Assembly (NCBI RefSeq): GCF_000714545.1
Contig: NZ_AUNB01000023.1
Location: 1-49,799 of the forward strand
Length of the DNA: 49,799 bases
From: Thioclava indica
GTDB lineage: Bacteria; Pseudomonadota; Alphaproteobacteria; Rhodobacterales; Rhodobacteraceae
Reading direction: 5' to 3'
In this document: in pieces, positions 16,882-26,745 of the stretch
Layout: every line of letters begins with the position of its first letter
Position numbering within the stretch: the stretch's first letter is position 1
Translations under genes and position numbers: made by a program
The notes under the pieces: model-generated
What the model was told of the DNA's origin: nothing
Database searches by the model: none
Seen by the model: only the letters and a program-made list of their open reading frames with translations

Positions 16882-16886
16882 TAGCT

Positions 16887-18272
16887 TCACTCCGCAGGGG
16901 TTTCGGCTGATTTATGCGATTGCACGGGGCCAGCCTTGACGACCTCGCGGCGCGGGAAGGCGAGCGCATAGATCAGGATGTAAGCCCCGATCACCACCGC
17001 AACACCGGACCCAAAGCGCATGACGTAGAAGATCCAGAGTTGATCCTGAACGCTCATGTAGTCCACGCCCTCGACCCGCTGCATATGGGTCTGGATCGTG
17101 CCCGCAAAGGTCAGCGTGAAGGTCATAAAGGCCATCCCCGCCGTCATCAGCCAGAACGCGCCCATATTGAGCACCTGATTATAGGGATCGCGGTTGCGCA
17201 GGATCGGCATGGCATAAGAGAACATCGCCAGGTTCAGCATCACATAGGCGCCGTAAAAAGCGAGGTGCCCATGCGCGGCGGTGATCTGCGTGCCATGGGT
17301 GTAGTAGTTGATCCCGTGCAGCGTGTGCAGGAAGCCCCAGACACCGGCACCGAAGAAGGCCACCACAGAGCAACCGAGGCTCCACAAAAGCGCGGCCTTG
17401 TTCGGGTGATCACGCCGCCCCTTCCAGACCATCACAAAGGTGAAGGCCATCATTGCGAATAGCGGCGCCACTTCGAGAGACGAGAAGATGTTGCCGATCC
17501 ACTGCCAATAGGGCGGCATGCCGATCCAGTAGTAGTGATGCCCGGTCCCGAGGATTCCCGAGAACAGCGCCAGCGCAACAATGATATAAAGCCATTTCTC
17601 GATCACTTCGCGGTCAACCCCGGTCAGCTTGAGCACAAGGAAGGCCAGGATCGACGCCATCACCAGTTCCCACGTCGCCTCGACCCAGAGGTGGATGACA
17701 AACCACCAGTACTGCTTATCAAGCGCGAGGTTGGCCGGGTTGTAGAAGGCAAACAGGAACAGCAGCACCATCAGCCACAGGCCAAGCAACAGGATATTGG
17801 TGATCGCCGTCTTGCGCCCTTTGAGCACCGTCATCGAGATGTTGTAGAGGAAGATCACCGCCGCAACGGCGATCCCGATCTTGACCCATATCGGCTGTTC
17901 GATGAACTCGCGCCCGCTGAAGCCGAAAAGCAGACTGCCCTTGAACAGGCTGAACAGGTAGGTGACGACAACGCCAAGCGTGCCCAACACCAAAATCCCC
18001 AGTTGCAGATAGGCAAGGAAGGGCGAATGTATATCGCGCTCGGATTCCTCGGGAATGAGGTAATAGGCCGCGCCGAAAAAGCCCAGCAGCAACCACACGA
18101 CAAGCGAGTTGGTATGCAGCATCCGCCCGATATTGAACGGCAGGACCTCGGACAGGAAATTCGGGCTGACATAGATCCAGCCGATGAGAAGGCCCATGCT
18201 CACCTGAACGGCGAACAGGCCCAAGGCGACCGCAAAATACATAAGCGCGATCTTCTGTGTCGGATATTTCAT
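16887..18272 (-). CDS. norB: NorB, nitric oxide reductase large subunit
   Basis: A 461-residue heme-copper-superfamily protein with 12 hydrophobic segments. The low-spin heme His is in RMLHTNSLVVWLLLGFFGAA near residue 53, the active-site region HLWVEATWELVMASILAF carries the His and essential Glu typical of NorB, GHHYYWIGMPPYWQWIGNIF provides two Fe(B) histidines, and HGHLAFYGAYV is near residue 345. It reduces two NO to N2O with electrons from NorC at the cytoplasmic membrane. It starts 12 bp after norC. Confidence 0.97.
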   Translation of the reverse strand: MKYPTQKIALMYFAVALGLFAVQVSMGLLIGWIYVSPNFLSEVLPFNIGRMLHTNSLVVWLLLGFFGAAYYLIPEESERDIHSPFLAYLQLGILVLGTLGVVVTYLFSLFKGSLLFGFSGREFIEQPIWVKIGIAVAAVIFLYNISMTVLKGRKTAITNILLLGLWLMVLLFLFAFYNPANLALDKQYWWFVIHLWVEATWELVMASILAFLVLKLTGVDREVIEKWLYIIVALALFSGILGTGHHYYWIGMPPYWQWIGNIFSSLEVAPLFAMMAFTFVMVWKGRRDHPNKAALLWSLGCSVVAFFGAGVWGFLHTLHGINYYTHGTQITAAHGHLAFYGAYVMLNLAMFSYAMPILRNRDPYNQVLNMGAFWLMTAGMAFMTFTLTFAGTIQTHMQRVEGVDYMSVQDQLWIFYVMRFGSGVAVVIGAYILIYALAFPRREVVKAGPVQSHKSAETPAE

Positions 18273-18284
18273 GGTTTCATCCCC

Positions 18285-18740
18285 TCAGCCCGCGTCATTA
18301 GGCGGCCAGTCCTGCGTGCGGATCGTGTTGGTCCACAGCAGGAAATCCGCAAGCTCGCGGTATTCTTCATCAGTCAGGTTGAAATTGGGCATCTGTCGGC
18401 GGCCTTCGATGCCGGTGGGCATCGCGTCCATCCAGGATTTAAGAGAGTCGTAGGCCCCTTCGTGATCGCCACGATCCACACCCCAGCGGTCCATCACATT
18501 TCCCAGCTCGGGCGCGAAATACGCCCCTTCTCCCAGGATCGTGTGGCAATTGACGCAAGAGTGCTTTTCCCAGATATGCTTGCCCGCCGCCACGCTGTCG
18601 GTCAGCGTTGCTTTGTCGGTCGACGTGGTGACGATATATCTGTGCGAATGCACCGACAGGCCCACAAATATGAGGATAAAGAACACGGAACCGCCATAAA
18701 AGATATTGCGGGCCATGCTCTTGGTCATGACTTCACGCAT
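18285..18740 (-). CDS. norC: NorC, cytochrome c subunit of nitric oxide reductase
   Basis: A 151-residue membrane-anchored cytochrome c. One TM segment lies at residues 11-31 (NIFYGGSVFFILIFVGLSV), the heme site CVNCH at 62-66, and a probable Met axial ligand in RRQMPNF near residue 117. It passes electrons from periplasmic carriers to NorB. The ATG at 18740 follows GGAAGGAAG at normal spacing. Promoter control is expected from the Nnr site at 18809-18822, centred 75 bp upstream of the start codon. Confidence 0.96.
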   Translation of the reverse strand: MREVMTKSMARNIFYGGSVFFILIFVGLSVHSHRYIVTTSTDKATLTDSVAAGKHIWEKHSCVNCHTILGEGAYFAPELGNVMDRWGVDRGDHEGAYDSLKSWMDAMPTGIEGRRQMPNFNLTDEEYRELADFLLWTNTIRTQDWPPNDAG

Positions 18741-18808
18741 AGCGCTCTTCCTTCCCTCGAGATTGCTGTCTGCAAAGGGACGATCACCCGGCAGCGCGAT
18801 TCGCCTCC

Positions 18809-18822
18809 TTAACCAAAGTCAA
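18809..18822 (-). promoter_or_regulatory. Nnr/Dnr-type site before norC
   Basis: TTAACCAAAGTCAA on the plus strand, read toward norC as TTGACTTTGGTTAA. It matches the dyad TTGAC-N4-GTYAA used by Nnr/Dnr regulators and shares the AAAGTCAA core with sites at 21003, 21596 and 23713. Confidence 0.7.
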
Positions 18823-18842
18823 TTGTTTGTGAATTCCGCGCC

Positions 18843-19727
18843 TCAGCCGAGATATTCCAGCCGGGCGTCAGGAAAAGCGGCCAGCGCATCGGTGATCTGC
18901 GCCCGCGTCATCAGGCAAAACGCGGTCGACAGGCCATCGGCGAGCGCCGCCGAGGGGGCCGAGACCGACACCGTCTGCCAAAGCGCGCTGCGCCCGTCGA
19001 TATGCTGGATATGCGCGGCATGCGCGGGGCCGACGCGGGTGGCCCCCGGCGACGAGGTCGCCAGCGCCCGGTTTTCCAACGCGCGCGTGTCCAGCAGCGC
19101 GCCATCCGCCCCCGCAATCCCGACACGCCACGGGGTGTGGTCTGCGCCCTGCCCCAGCGCCATGATTTCGCCCGCATCAATCAAGACATTGTCCAGCCCC
19201 TCGCGTCGCATCAGCGCCGCGATCTGATCGCCCGCATAGCCCTGCGCGATGCCGTTGAAAGTCAGCGCGCCGCCGGGGGCAAGGCGAATACGGTCGTCAC
19301 CGATCTGCACGCGATGCCAGCCCGCCAGACGGCGCGCCTGATCGGGCTCGCGCCCCTCGGCCAAAGCCTGCCAGATCACCTGCACCGAGGGATCGAACGC
19401 GCCGCCAGTGGCCACGTTGAGATCCCCCGATAACCCCATCAGCGCGCGCATTGCAGCGCTCGGATTCACAAGGATGCCGGTTTCGTTAAGGCGCACCAAT
19501 TCGGATCGCCGAAACAGAGAAAACCGCGCCTCGACCTGCCCTAGAACGCGTTCGACGCGCCGCCAAAGCCGCGCGCTCGCTGCGGCGGGCAGACCCTCGA
19601 TCCGCAGGCTTACATCGGCCCCCAGTGCGCGGCCCTGCCATTGCGCGCGCTCGCCAGCGCCCACCGCAAAGGGAACCGCTACAGCCGAGCCAGAGATCAC
19701 CAGAAAACGACGCCGCGAAAAGGTCAT
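18843..19727 (-). CDS. nirX: ApbE-family flavin transferase, NirX-like
   Basis: About 294 residues. It starts with a twin-arginine signal (TFSRRRFLVISGSAVAVPFA), so it is exported by Tat. The ApbE fold is shown by VEARFSLFRRSELVRLNETG near residue 65, FNGIAQGYAGDQIAALM and LIDAGEIMALGQG near residue 185. ApbE proteins attach FMN covalently to periplasmic domains; NirX/NosX serve NirI/NosR, and nirI lies three genes away here. The start overlaps the nnrS stop (ATGA); a longer frame to 19814 runs inside nnrS and is rejected. Confidence 0.87.
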   Translation of the reverse strand: MTFSRRRFLVISGSAVAVPFAVGAGERAQWQGRALGADVSLRIEGLPAAASARLWRRVERVLGQVEARFSLFRRSELVRLNETGILVNPSAAMRALMGLSGDLNVATGGAFDPSVQVIWQALAEGREPDQARRLAGWHRVQIGDDRIRLAPGGALTFNGIAQGYAGDQIAALMRREGLDNVLIDAGEIMALGQGADHTPWRVGIAGADGALLDTRALENRALATSSPGATRVGPAHAAHIQHIDGRSALWQTVSVSAPSAALADGLSTAFCLMTRAQITDALAAFPDARLEYLG

Positions 19728-20926
19728 GCGGTGGCCCCTTTTTCCGGGAGGTCCGTCTCGCCCCAGAATACCGGCCAAAGCGAGATAACATAGAAGGTGA
19801 ACAGCACAATCCAAAGTGCCCCCGCCAGCAACACGCCGGGATAATAGAACGCCGGGAAAGCCGACCCGGCAAACCGCGCCAGCGTCGCAACCGGCACCAG
19901 CGCATAGGCAAAGACCAGCTCGCCCGGCGCCACCAGCGCCCGCCCGGAATGGCCAATCGCGGCGCGTGACATCACCGAAAGGGTCATGCCACCAACCCCG
20001 CCAATCCCCAGCACATGCAGCGCCGCCACCTCAGAGCCAAGCCCCAGCATCGACACGCCAAGCGCGATGAACCCCAGCGCCACAGCCGCGTAAGACAGGT
20101 GCAGCGTCCACAGGATCGGCTGGCGCAACGCCCAAAGCCCGCGCCAGAACATCAGACGCGCCAAGGCCGCCGCCCCCGCAACAAGTGCGAGCACGCCAGT
20201 CACGCCCTCGGGCAGCCCCGCCAGCATCGACAGCGTCACGGCGATCCCCCCGCCGATGGCGGGAATGGCCAGCGCAGGCAGATCGCGCGGCAGCCCGTCC
20301 TCGCGCCCCGCGCGGCGCATCGCGTTGCGGGTAAAGGCGGGGGTCACCCGCCCGCCAAGAATGAGGATCAGCGACGACAGCGCCAACAACCCGACGCGCA
20401 ACCCGGCATAGGCGGTGTCCTCGCTGATGCCCATCCATTCCAGATGCACCATCAAATTCCCCGCCCAGATCAGCGCGATCATCCCCAGCAGGATCATCTG
20501 CTGCGGCTTTGGGCGGGCCAGCAGCATCGCCAGAATGCGCCCTGCCACCACCGGCAGGAAGGCCAGATCAACCACGGCGACCAGCACAGGCGACAGGCTG
20601 CCCGACCACCAGATCGCCATACGCCCGGCCAGCCAAAGCGCCGTCATGGCAAGGAAGAAGACGCTGCCAGCACCCTTCGCCTTGGTCCAGTTCGGCGCGG
20701 CGGTCATCAAGAACCCCGCAATCGCAATCGAGCCATAGCCAAAGATCATTTCATGGGCATGCCACAGATGCGGTGCCATCGCGAATGGCTCGTCCGAGAC
20801 CAGCCCACCGGCCGCATGAATCGCAAGCCAGCCCTCCCAGACGATCATCGAAAGGATGGCGAAAAGCCCGGCCAACAGGAAAAACACCCGGTATCCGGCA
20901 GAGAAAAGGTGCTTGAACGCGATCAT
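19724..20926 (-). CDS. nnrS: NnrS family protein
   Basis: A 400-residue membrane protein with about twelve hydrophobic segments. Family motifs include an N-terminal FKHLFSAGYRVFFLLAGLFA, APHLWHAHEMIFGYG with its His pair near residue 50, and GMTLSVMSRAAIGHSGRALV near the C-terminus. NnrS is a heme- and copper-containing protein that protects cells against NO stress. The start at 20926 has GAGGAAA upstream; the frame runs to a TTG at 21016, but that lies in a regulatory site and is not a start. It overlaps nirX. Confidence 0.9.
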   Translation of the reverse strand: MIAFKHLFSAGYRVFFLLAGLFAILSMIVWEGWLAIHAAGGLVSDEPFAMAPHLWHAHEMIFGYGSIAIAGFLMTAAPNWTKAKGAGSVFFLAMTALWLAGRMAIWWSGSLSPVLVAVVDLAFLPVVAGRILAMLLARPKPQQMILLGMIALIWAGNLMVHLEWMGISEDTAYAGLRVGLLALSSLILILGGRVTPAFTRNAMRRAGREDGLPRDLPALAIPAIGGGIAVTLSMLAGLPEGVTGVLALVAGAAALARLMFWRGLWALRQPILWTLHLSYAAVALGFIALGVSMLGLGSEVAALHVLGIGGVGGMTLSVMSRAAIGHSGRALVAPGELVFAYALVPVATLARFAGSAFPAFYYPGVLLAGALWIVLFTFYVISLWPVFWGETDLPEKGATA

Positions 20927-21002
20927 GATATTTCCTCGCAACAAGGCGGCCGGGAGTGGGCCGAGCGTCTTTGACATTATGCCCGCCCCGTCGCCTGCCA
21001 CC

Positions 21003-21016
21003 TTAACGAAAGTCAA
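21003..21016 (-). promoter_or_regulatory. Nnr/Dnr-type site before nnrS
   Basis: TTAACGAAAGTCAA on the plus strand, centred about 83 bp upstream of the nnrS ATG. The site includes the last codons and the TAA stop of the upstream membrane-protein gene. Confidence 0.65.
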
Positions 21017-21539
21017 AAGCGGCTTGATCGGATGCCACGGCGATCAGGCCAGATACATAGCCTACGATTGCCAGCACCAGCGAAAAGGCAAACCAGTGAA
21101 GCCCATCGAACCGATCAGTTCTGAACTGCGTCTCATCACCGGTGACGATAGCCAGATGCTTGAGCCGATTGTGCCAGCCCGGCCCCGCCGCGCCCGGCAT
21201 GAACAACACTGGCGCGGTCGCAAAGACCGAAAACAGCCCAAGCGCGAGACATTGCTTGAGCGTCAAAAGCAGCCCAAAGCGCGTTTCGATCAGGGCCGCG
21301 AAGCCGCCTGCGGCGCTCAGATGCTCGCCATACATCCAGAAACCGGTTCCAAACAGCGGCACCAGCGCCACCGGATAGGCCCGCCGGATACGGCGAAACA
21401 GCAGGAACTCGATCCGCCGGAACTCCTCTTCGCTTAAATAACGGCGCAGCGGCGCGAGGGCGAACACCTCGGTGAAGATCGCCCCGCCAAAGAAGATGGC
21501 ACAGACGAGATGCACGATGACGATATGGGAATAGTCCAT
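21003..21539 (-). CDS. Conserved integral membrane protein of the denitrification cluster
   Basis: A 178-residue protein with four predicted TM segments (MDYSHIVIVHLVCAIFFGGA; FRRIRRAYPVALVPLFGTGF; FGLLLTLKQCLALGLFSVFA; LHWFAFSLVLAIVGYVSGLI). Conserved-looking His residues occur in IVIVHLV, GEHL, GWHNRLKH and GLHWF. The size and segment layout resemble CopD/COG5615-like membrane proteins, some of which bind heme or copper, but I cannot assign a name. It has its own Nnr-type site upstream (21596-21609) and lies between nirI and nnrS, so it is probably co-induced with denitrification. Confidence 0.8.
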   Translation of the reverse strand: MDYSHIVIVHLVCAIFFGGAIFTEVFALAPLRRYLSEEEFRRIEFLLFRRIRRAYPVALVPLFGTGFWMYGEHLSAAGGFAALIETRFGLLLTLKQCLALGLFSVFATAPVLFMPGAAGPGWHNRLKHLAIVTGDETQFRTDRFDGLHWFAFSLVLAIVGYVSGLIAVASDQAAFDFR

Positions 21540-21595
21540 GACAGCGCCCTTTTTCCAATTTCCGACAATTTAAGTCAGGTTAAGGGGCGGCTGAT

Positions 21596-21609
21596 TTGAC
21601 CAAAGTCAA
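21596..21609 (-). promoter_or_regulatory. Nnr/Dnr-type site before the membrane-protein gene
   Basis: TTGACCAAAGTCAA has perfect TTGAC/GTCAA half-sites and is the best match of the four. It is centred 63 bp upstream of the ATG at 21539 and covers the TGA of nirI. A weaker relative, TTAAG-TCAG-GTTAA, lies at 21570-21583. Confidence 0.75.
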
Positions 21610-23657
21610 GACTGCGACGTTTGCGCCGGGGCTGCGGGCGTTTGCGGGCGCGCGCGGCGCTTAAGCACGGGGCATTGCGCATCGTCATTCATGATCACCT
21701 GGCAGCGCAGGCACAGGATACACTCATTGGGGTTAATGCGCCCCACCGGATCAATCGCGCCGACCGTGCATTTTCTTTCACACAGCCGACATTCACGGCC
21801 ACATTGCGGGCGGCGGTGCAGCCAGTCGAAGATTTTGAACTTGGACGGAATCGCCAGCGCCGCACCCAGCGGGCAGAGATAGCGGCAATAAAACCGCTCG
21901 ATGAACAGCCCCGCAACAAGCAACACGACGACGAACAGAACAAACGGCCAGGCCCGCAGCATCCGCATCGAGATCGCTGTTTTGAACGGTTCGACCTCGG
22001 CCACCACCAGCGCGTCATGCATCGAATAAAACGACAGCGCAACGATGCCAACAAACGCGGTGTATTTCAAAATCCAGAGCCGTTCATGCAAAGCCTGAGG
22101 CACTGCGATCTGCTTGATATGCAGCTTGACCGCTGCCGCGTTAAGCAGCTCTTGCAGCGCGCCGAACGGGCAAAGCCAACCGCAATAGACCCCGCGCCCC
22201 CAGAACAGCAGCCCCAACGCCACAAAGCCCCAGAGCAGGAAGATCACCGGCTCGATCAGGAAGGTCTCCCAGCGGAACCCATTCAGCAGCGAATGCAGGA
22301 AGGCGACCACCTGCACGATGCTCAGCTGCCCGCCCAAGCCCCAGCCCAGCACGACAAGCGTGACCGCCAGAAAGCTTAGCCGCAAACCGCGCCAGAGTTT
22401 CGGGCGGTGAGTGACCCATTCCTGCGCAAGAAACAGCAACGTCAGCGCGACCAGCATCGCGCCCGTGATGGCGATGGACAGCTTATCCTCCTGCCACGCG
22501 CGGCGCCAAAGTGGCTCGGGCTCGGCTGGGGGCGCGGTGCGATAGGCCCCGGGCAAGGTGTAATCGGCCTTTATCACGGTCGCGATCTCCTCGCCGTTTT
22601 CGCCCGGTCGCGTGGCACGCACCTCGACTGTAAAGGGCAAAAGCGGGTCGATATCGGAGGGCAATTGAAAGAGGCTGATTTCCTTCACCTCCGGCGCACC
22701 CTCGATGCGCAGGCGTTTGACCATGTGATAGCTTTCGGCGGAGGGCTGCAACCGCGTGTCGCCCTGAACCAGCGTCAGCCGATCAAACACGCCCGAGCGC
22801 CGCCAACCGGTGCCGCGATGGGAATAAAGCCCCGAGGAAATCACCAAAAGCGCCGTTTGCCCCGGATCGAGCCCGCCGATGGCGGCGGTGTATTCCTGCT
22901 GGCCTAAAAGGTTCTGCCCCACGGTGGGAGGATCGGCCAGCCCGGCCCAGAGATGCAGAAAATCGCCATCGCTCGGGGGGATCGCCACCTTGGCCTTGGC
23001 AAAGACCTGCGCCGCATCCTGCATGCTAAGCCGCCCCTCGGCCAGCCCGCCGGTCTCGATCAGATCACCCCAGACTGCGGGGTGCCATGTCAGCCGGTCA
23101 ATCCCGCCGCCAATGTCGATCAACCCGCGCCCCGCAGCCAGCGTGCGCGCGCTGCGCAGGATGCCGTCGCGGATCACACCGGTCGAGACAGTCGCGCGGC
23201 TGATTACATCGGGAAGACCGGCTTCAACCTCGGTGAACGGCTTGCGCAGGTCATGTCCGGCAAAGCCTGACACATATTGCGCGATATCCGCATCGGAAAT
23301 GCCCAGCGTCAGCACCGGCTCGTTATGGCGCACCAGCTTGGCCCCGGTGATCACCGCCTCGGGGCTGATGGCGACCAGCACCTCAAGCGGACGTCCGGAA
23401 TAGCCCACCGAAGCCGCGATTTCCCAAGTCGAGCCGATATAGCCCGCAAGGCCGCGCGCATCCTGCACGCTCCAGCCCGGCACGCCCTCACTGACGCGCT
23501 CGATCGTAATTGGCGGGGAGATACCCAAAAGCGTTTCGGCCATAGCCCGGTCCGGGGCTGTCGCTGGATCAGAGGCACTTGGCCCAACGCCCTGCGCGCT
23601 CGCGGACATGGCCAGCGAGACGAGCAGAAAAATCAGCAAAACTCCGGTTCTGAACAT
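21606..23657 (-). CDS. nirI: NirI, NosR/NirI-family membrane flavoprotein
   Basis: About 683 residues. An N-terminal signal sequence (FRTGVLLIFLLVSLAMSASA) leads into a periplasmic FMN-binding-type domain (residues about 80-180), then a periplasmic stretch, several TM segments, two Cys-rich membrane motifs (YCGWLCPFGALQEL and YCRYLCPLGAAL), and C-terminal ferredoxin-like clusters (CGRECRLCERKC; ECILCLRCQVI). The family moves electrons across the membrane and is required for nirS expression or activity in Paracoccus. The first possible start (TTG, 23726) falls in the regulatory site; ATG 23657 is preferred, though no strong ribosome site is visible. Confidence 0.9.
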   Translation of the reverse strand: MFRTGVLLIFLLVSLAMSASAQGVGPSASDPATAPDRAMAETLLGISPPITIERVSEGVPGWSVQDARGLAGYIGSTWEIAASVGYSGRPLEVLVAISPEAVITGAKLVRHNEPVLTLGISDADIAQYVSGFAGHDLRKPFTEVEAGLPDVISRATVSTGVIRDGILRSARTLAAGRGLIDIGGGIDRLTWHPAVWGDLIETGGLAEGRLSMQDAAQVFAKAKVAIPPSDGDFLHLWAGLADPPTVGQNLLGQQEYTAAIGGLDPGQTALLVISSGLYSHRGTGWRRSGVFDRLTLVQGDTRLQPSAESYHMVKRLRIEGAPEVKEISLFQLPSDIDPLLPFTVEVRATRPGENGEEIATVIKADYTLPGAYRTAPPAEPEPLWRRAWQEDKLSIAITGAMLVALTLLFLAQEWVTHRPKLWRGLRLSFLAVTLVVLGWGLGGQLSIVQVVAFLHSLLNGFRWETFLIEPVIFLLWGFVALGLLFWGRGVYCGWLCPFGALQELLNAAAVKLHIKQIAVPQALHERLWILKYTAFVGIVALSFYSMHDALVVAEVEPFKTAISMRMLRAWPFVLFVVVLLVAGLFIERFYCRYLCPLGAALAIPSKFKIFDWLHRRPQCGRECRLCERKCTVGAIDPVGRINPNECILCLRCQVIMNDDAQCPVLKRRARPQTPAAPAQTSQS

Positions 23658-23712
23658 GGCCACTATCGCTGTTCCGATCCGGCGAGACTTTCCGATCCGT
23701 CGTGAGTCGTCC

Positions 23713-25570
<1,858 letters not shown>

Positions 25571-25580
25571 TCGTCTTCTC

Positions 25581-25607
25581 GCGGAAGGGGGGCTTCTCCC
25601 CTTCCGC
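25581..25607 (+). terminator. Hairpin after nirS, probable partial terminator
   Basis: GCGGAAGGGG (25581-25590) pairs perfectly with CCCCTTCCGC (25598-25607); the downstream sequence ATCTCTTTT is moderately U-rich. It lies 10 bp after nirS and 34 bp before nirE, so it could reduce read-through into the biosynthesis genes. Confidence 0.65.
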
Positions 25608-25640
25608 ATCTCTTTTCAAAGCCAATCGAAAGATAGAGCC

Positions 25641-26411
25641 ATGAAAGATCTGACACGCGGCAAAGTCTTCCTCATCGGCGCCGGTCCCGGCGATCCCGAC
25701 CTTCTGACGCTCAAGGCGCTCAAGGCCATGCAAGCCGCCGATGTGGTGGTCTATGACCGTCTTGTTTCGCCCGAGATCACGGCGCTGGTGCCCGCGCATG
25801 TCGAACGCATCGACGTGGGCAAAATGCCCAAGCGCCACAAGGTGCCACAGGAACAGATCAACGATATTCTCGTCAAACTCGCGATGCAGGGCCAGCGCGT
25901 GGTGCGTCTTAAGGGCGGCGATCCGCTGATTTTCGGGCGCGGCAGCGAAGAGGCCGAAGAGTTGCGCCTTGCTGGTGTGGCCTATGAATATGTGCCCGGT
26001 ATTACTTCGGCGCAGGGGGCTGCTGCCTCGACTGGGGTGCCGCTTACGCATCGCGGGCTGGCCAGCGGTGTGCGCTATGTCACCGGGCATCGTGCCAAGG
26101 ATGCGACCCTTGATCTCGACTGGGCCAGCCTTGCCTGCGAGGACACCACACTGGTGATCTATATGGGCGCGATGAATATCGGCGATATCGCCGCCGAGCT
26201 GATGCGCAACGGCCTGCCGTCTGCGCTGCCGGTGATGGCCGTGGCCTCGGTCACAACGCCGCGCGAAAAGCGGCTGATCTCGACGCTGGCAACCATCGCG
26301 GATGACGTCGAAGGGGCCGCGCTGGCCGCGCCGGTGCTGTTCGTCGTGGGCCATGTCGTCTCACTTTACGAAGCTACCGCCCTGCCTGCCGAGGTCGCAG
26401 CCTATGCCTGA
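25641..26411 (+). CDS. nirE: NirE, uroporphyrinogen III C-methyltransferase
   Basis: A 256-residue SAM-dependent methyltransferase that makes precorrin-2, the first step toward heme d1. Motifs: LIGAGPGDPDLLTLKAL at residue 11, VVYDRLVSPEI, RLKGGDPLIFGRGSEE near residue 90, GITSAQGAAASTGVPLTHRG near residue 119 and TLVIYMGAMNI. It lacks the CysG N-terminal oxidase/chelatase domain, so other enzymes must turn precorrin-2 into siroheme. Ribosome site AAAGATAGAG lies before the ATG. It overlaps nirC. Confidence 0.94.
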   Translation: MKDLTRGKVFLIGAGPGDPDLLTLKALKAMQAADVVVYDRLVSPEITALVPAHVERIDVGKMPKRHKVPQEQINDILVKLAMQGQRVVRLKGGDPLIFGRGSEEAEELRLAGVAYEYVPGITSAQGAAASTGVPLTHRGLASGVRYVTGHRAKDATLDLDWASLACEDTTLVIYMGAMNIGDIAAELMRNGLPSALPVMAVASVTTPREKRLISTLATIADDVEGAALAAPVLFVVGHVVSLYEATALPAEVAAYA

Positions 26412-26745
26412 CGCCCGCGCGATCCCTGCCCTTCTGCTGTCACTGGCGCTTGCGTCAGCCCCGGCCCGGGCCGAGGTTGCAGGGCAGATTCCCGGCCCCC
26501 GCGCCGCCGAGCTTGAGCACATGGTGATCCAGGATTGCGGCTCGTGTCACGGGCTGACCATGAAGGGCGGGCTTGGCTCGCCGCTGACCCACGATGCCCT
26601 TGACGGGGCCGATCCGGGCGCTTTGGCCTCGATCATCCTCGACGGTGTGCCGGGCACCGCGATGCCGCCTTGGCGCCCGCTTCTGACCGAGGACGAGGCG
26701 CACTGGATCGCTGACTACCTTTTGCAAGGAGAGAAAGAGAAATGA
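26404..26745 (+). CDS. nirC: NirC, cytochrome c55x
   Basis: A 113-residue periplasmic mono-heme cytochrome with a signal peptide (PALLLSLALASAPARA) and heme site CGSCH at 45-49; probable Met axial ligand in GTAMPPW. NirC can donate electrons to NirS and has been linked to heme d1 maturation. The ATG at 26404 overlaps the nirE stop; an earlier start at 26302 in another frame of nirE is rejected. It overlaps nirF by four bases. Confidence 0.92.
   Translation: MPDARAIPALLLSLALASAPARAEVAGQIPGPRAAELEHMVIQDCGSCHGLTMKGGLGSPLTHDALDGADPGALASIILDGVPGTAMPPWRPLLTEDEAHWIADYLLQGEKEK

Noticed and set aside
20927-21016. N-terminal extension of nnrS to a TTG at 21016
   Set aside because: The TTG lies inside the Nnr-type site; NnrS proteins begin near FKHLFSAGYR and ATG 20926 has a ribosome site.
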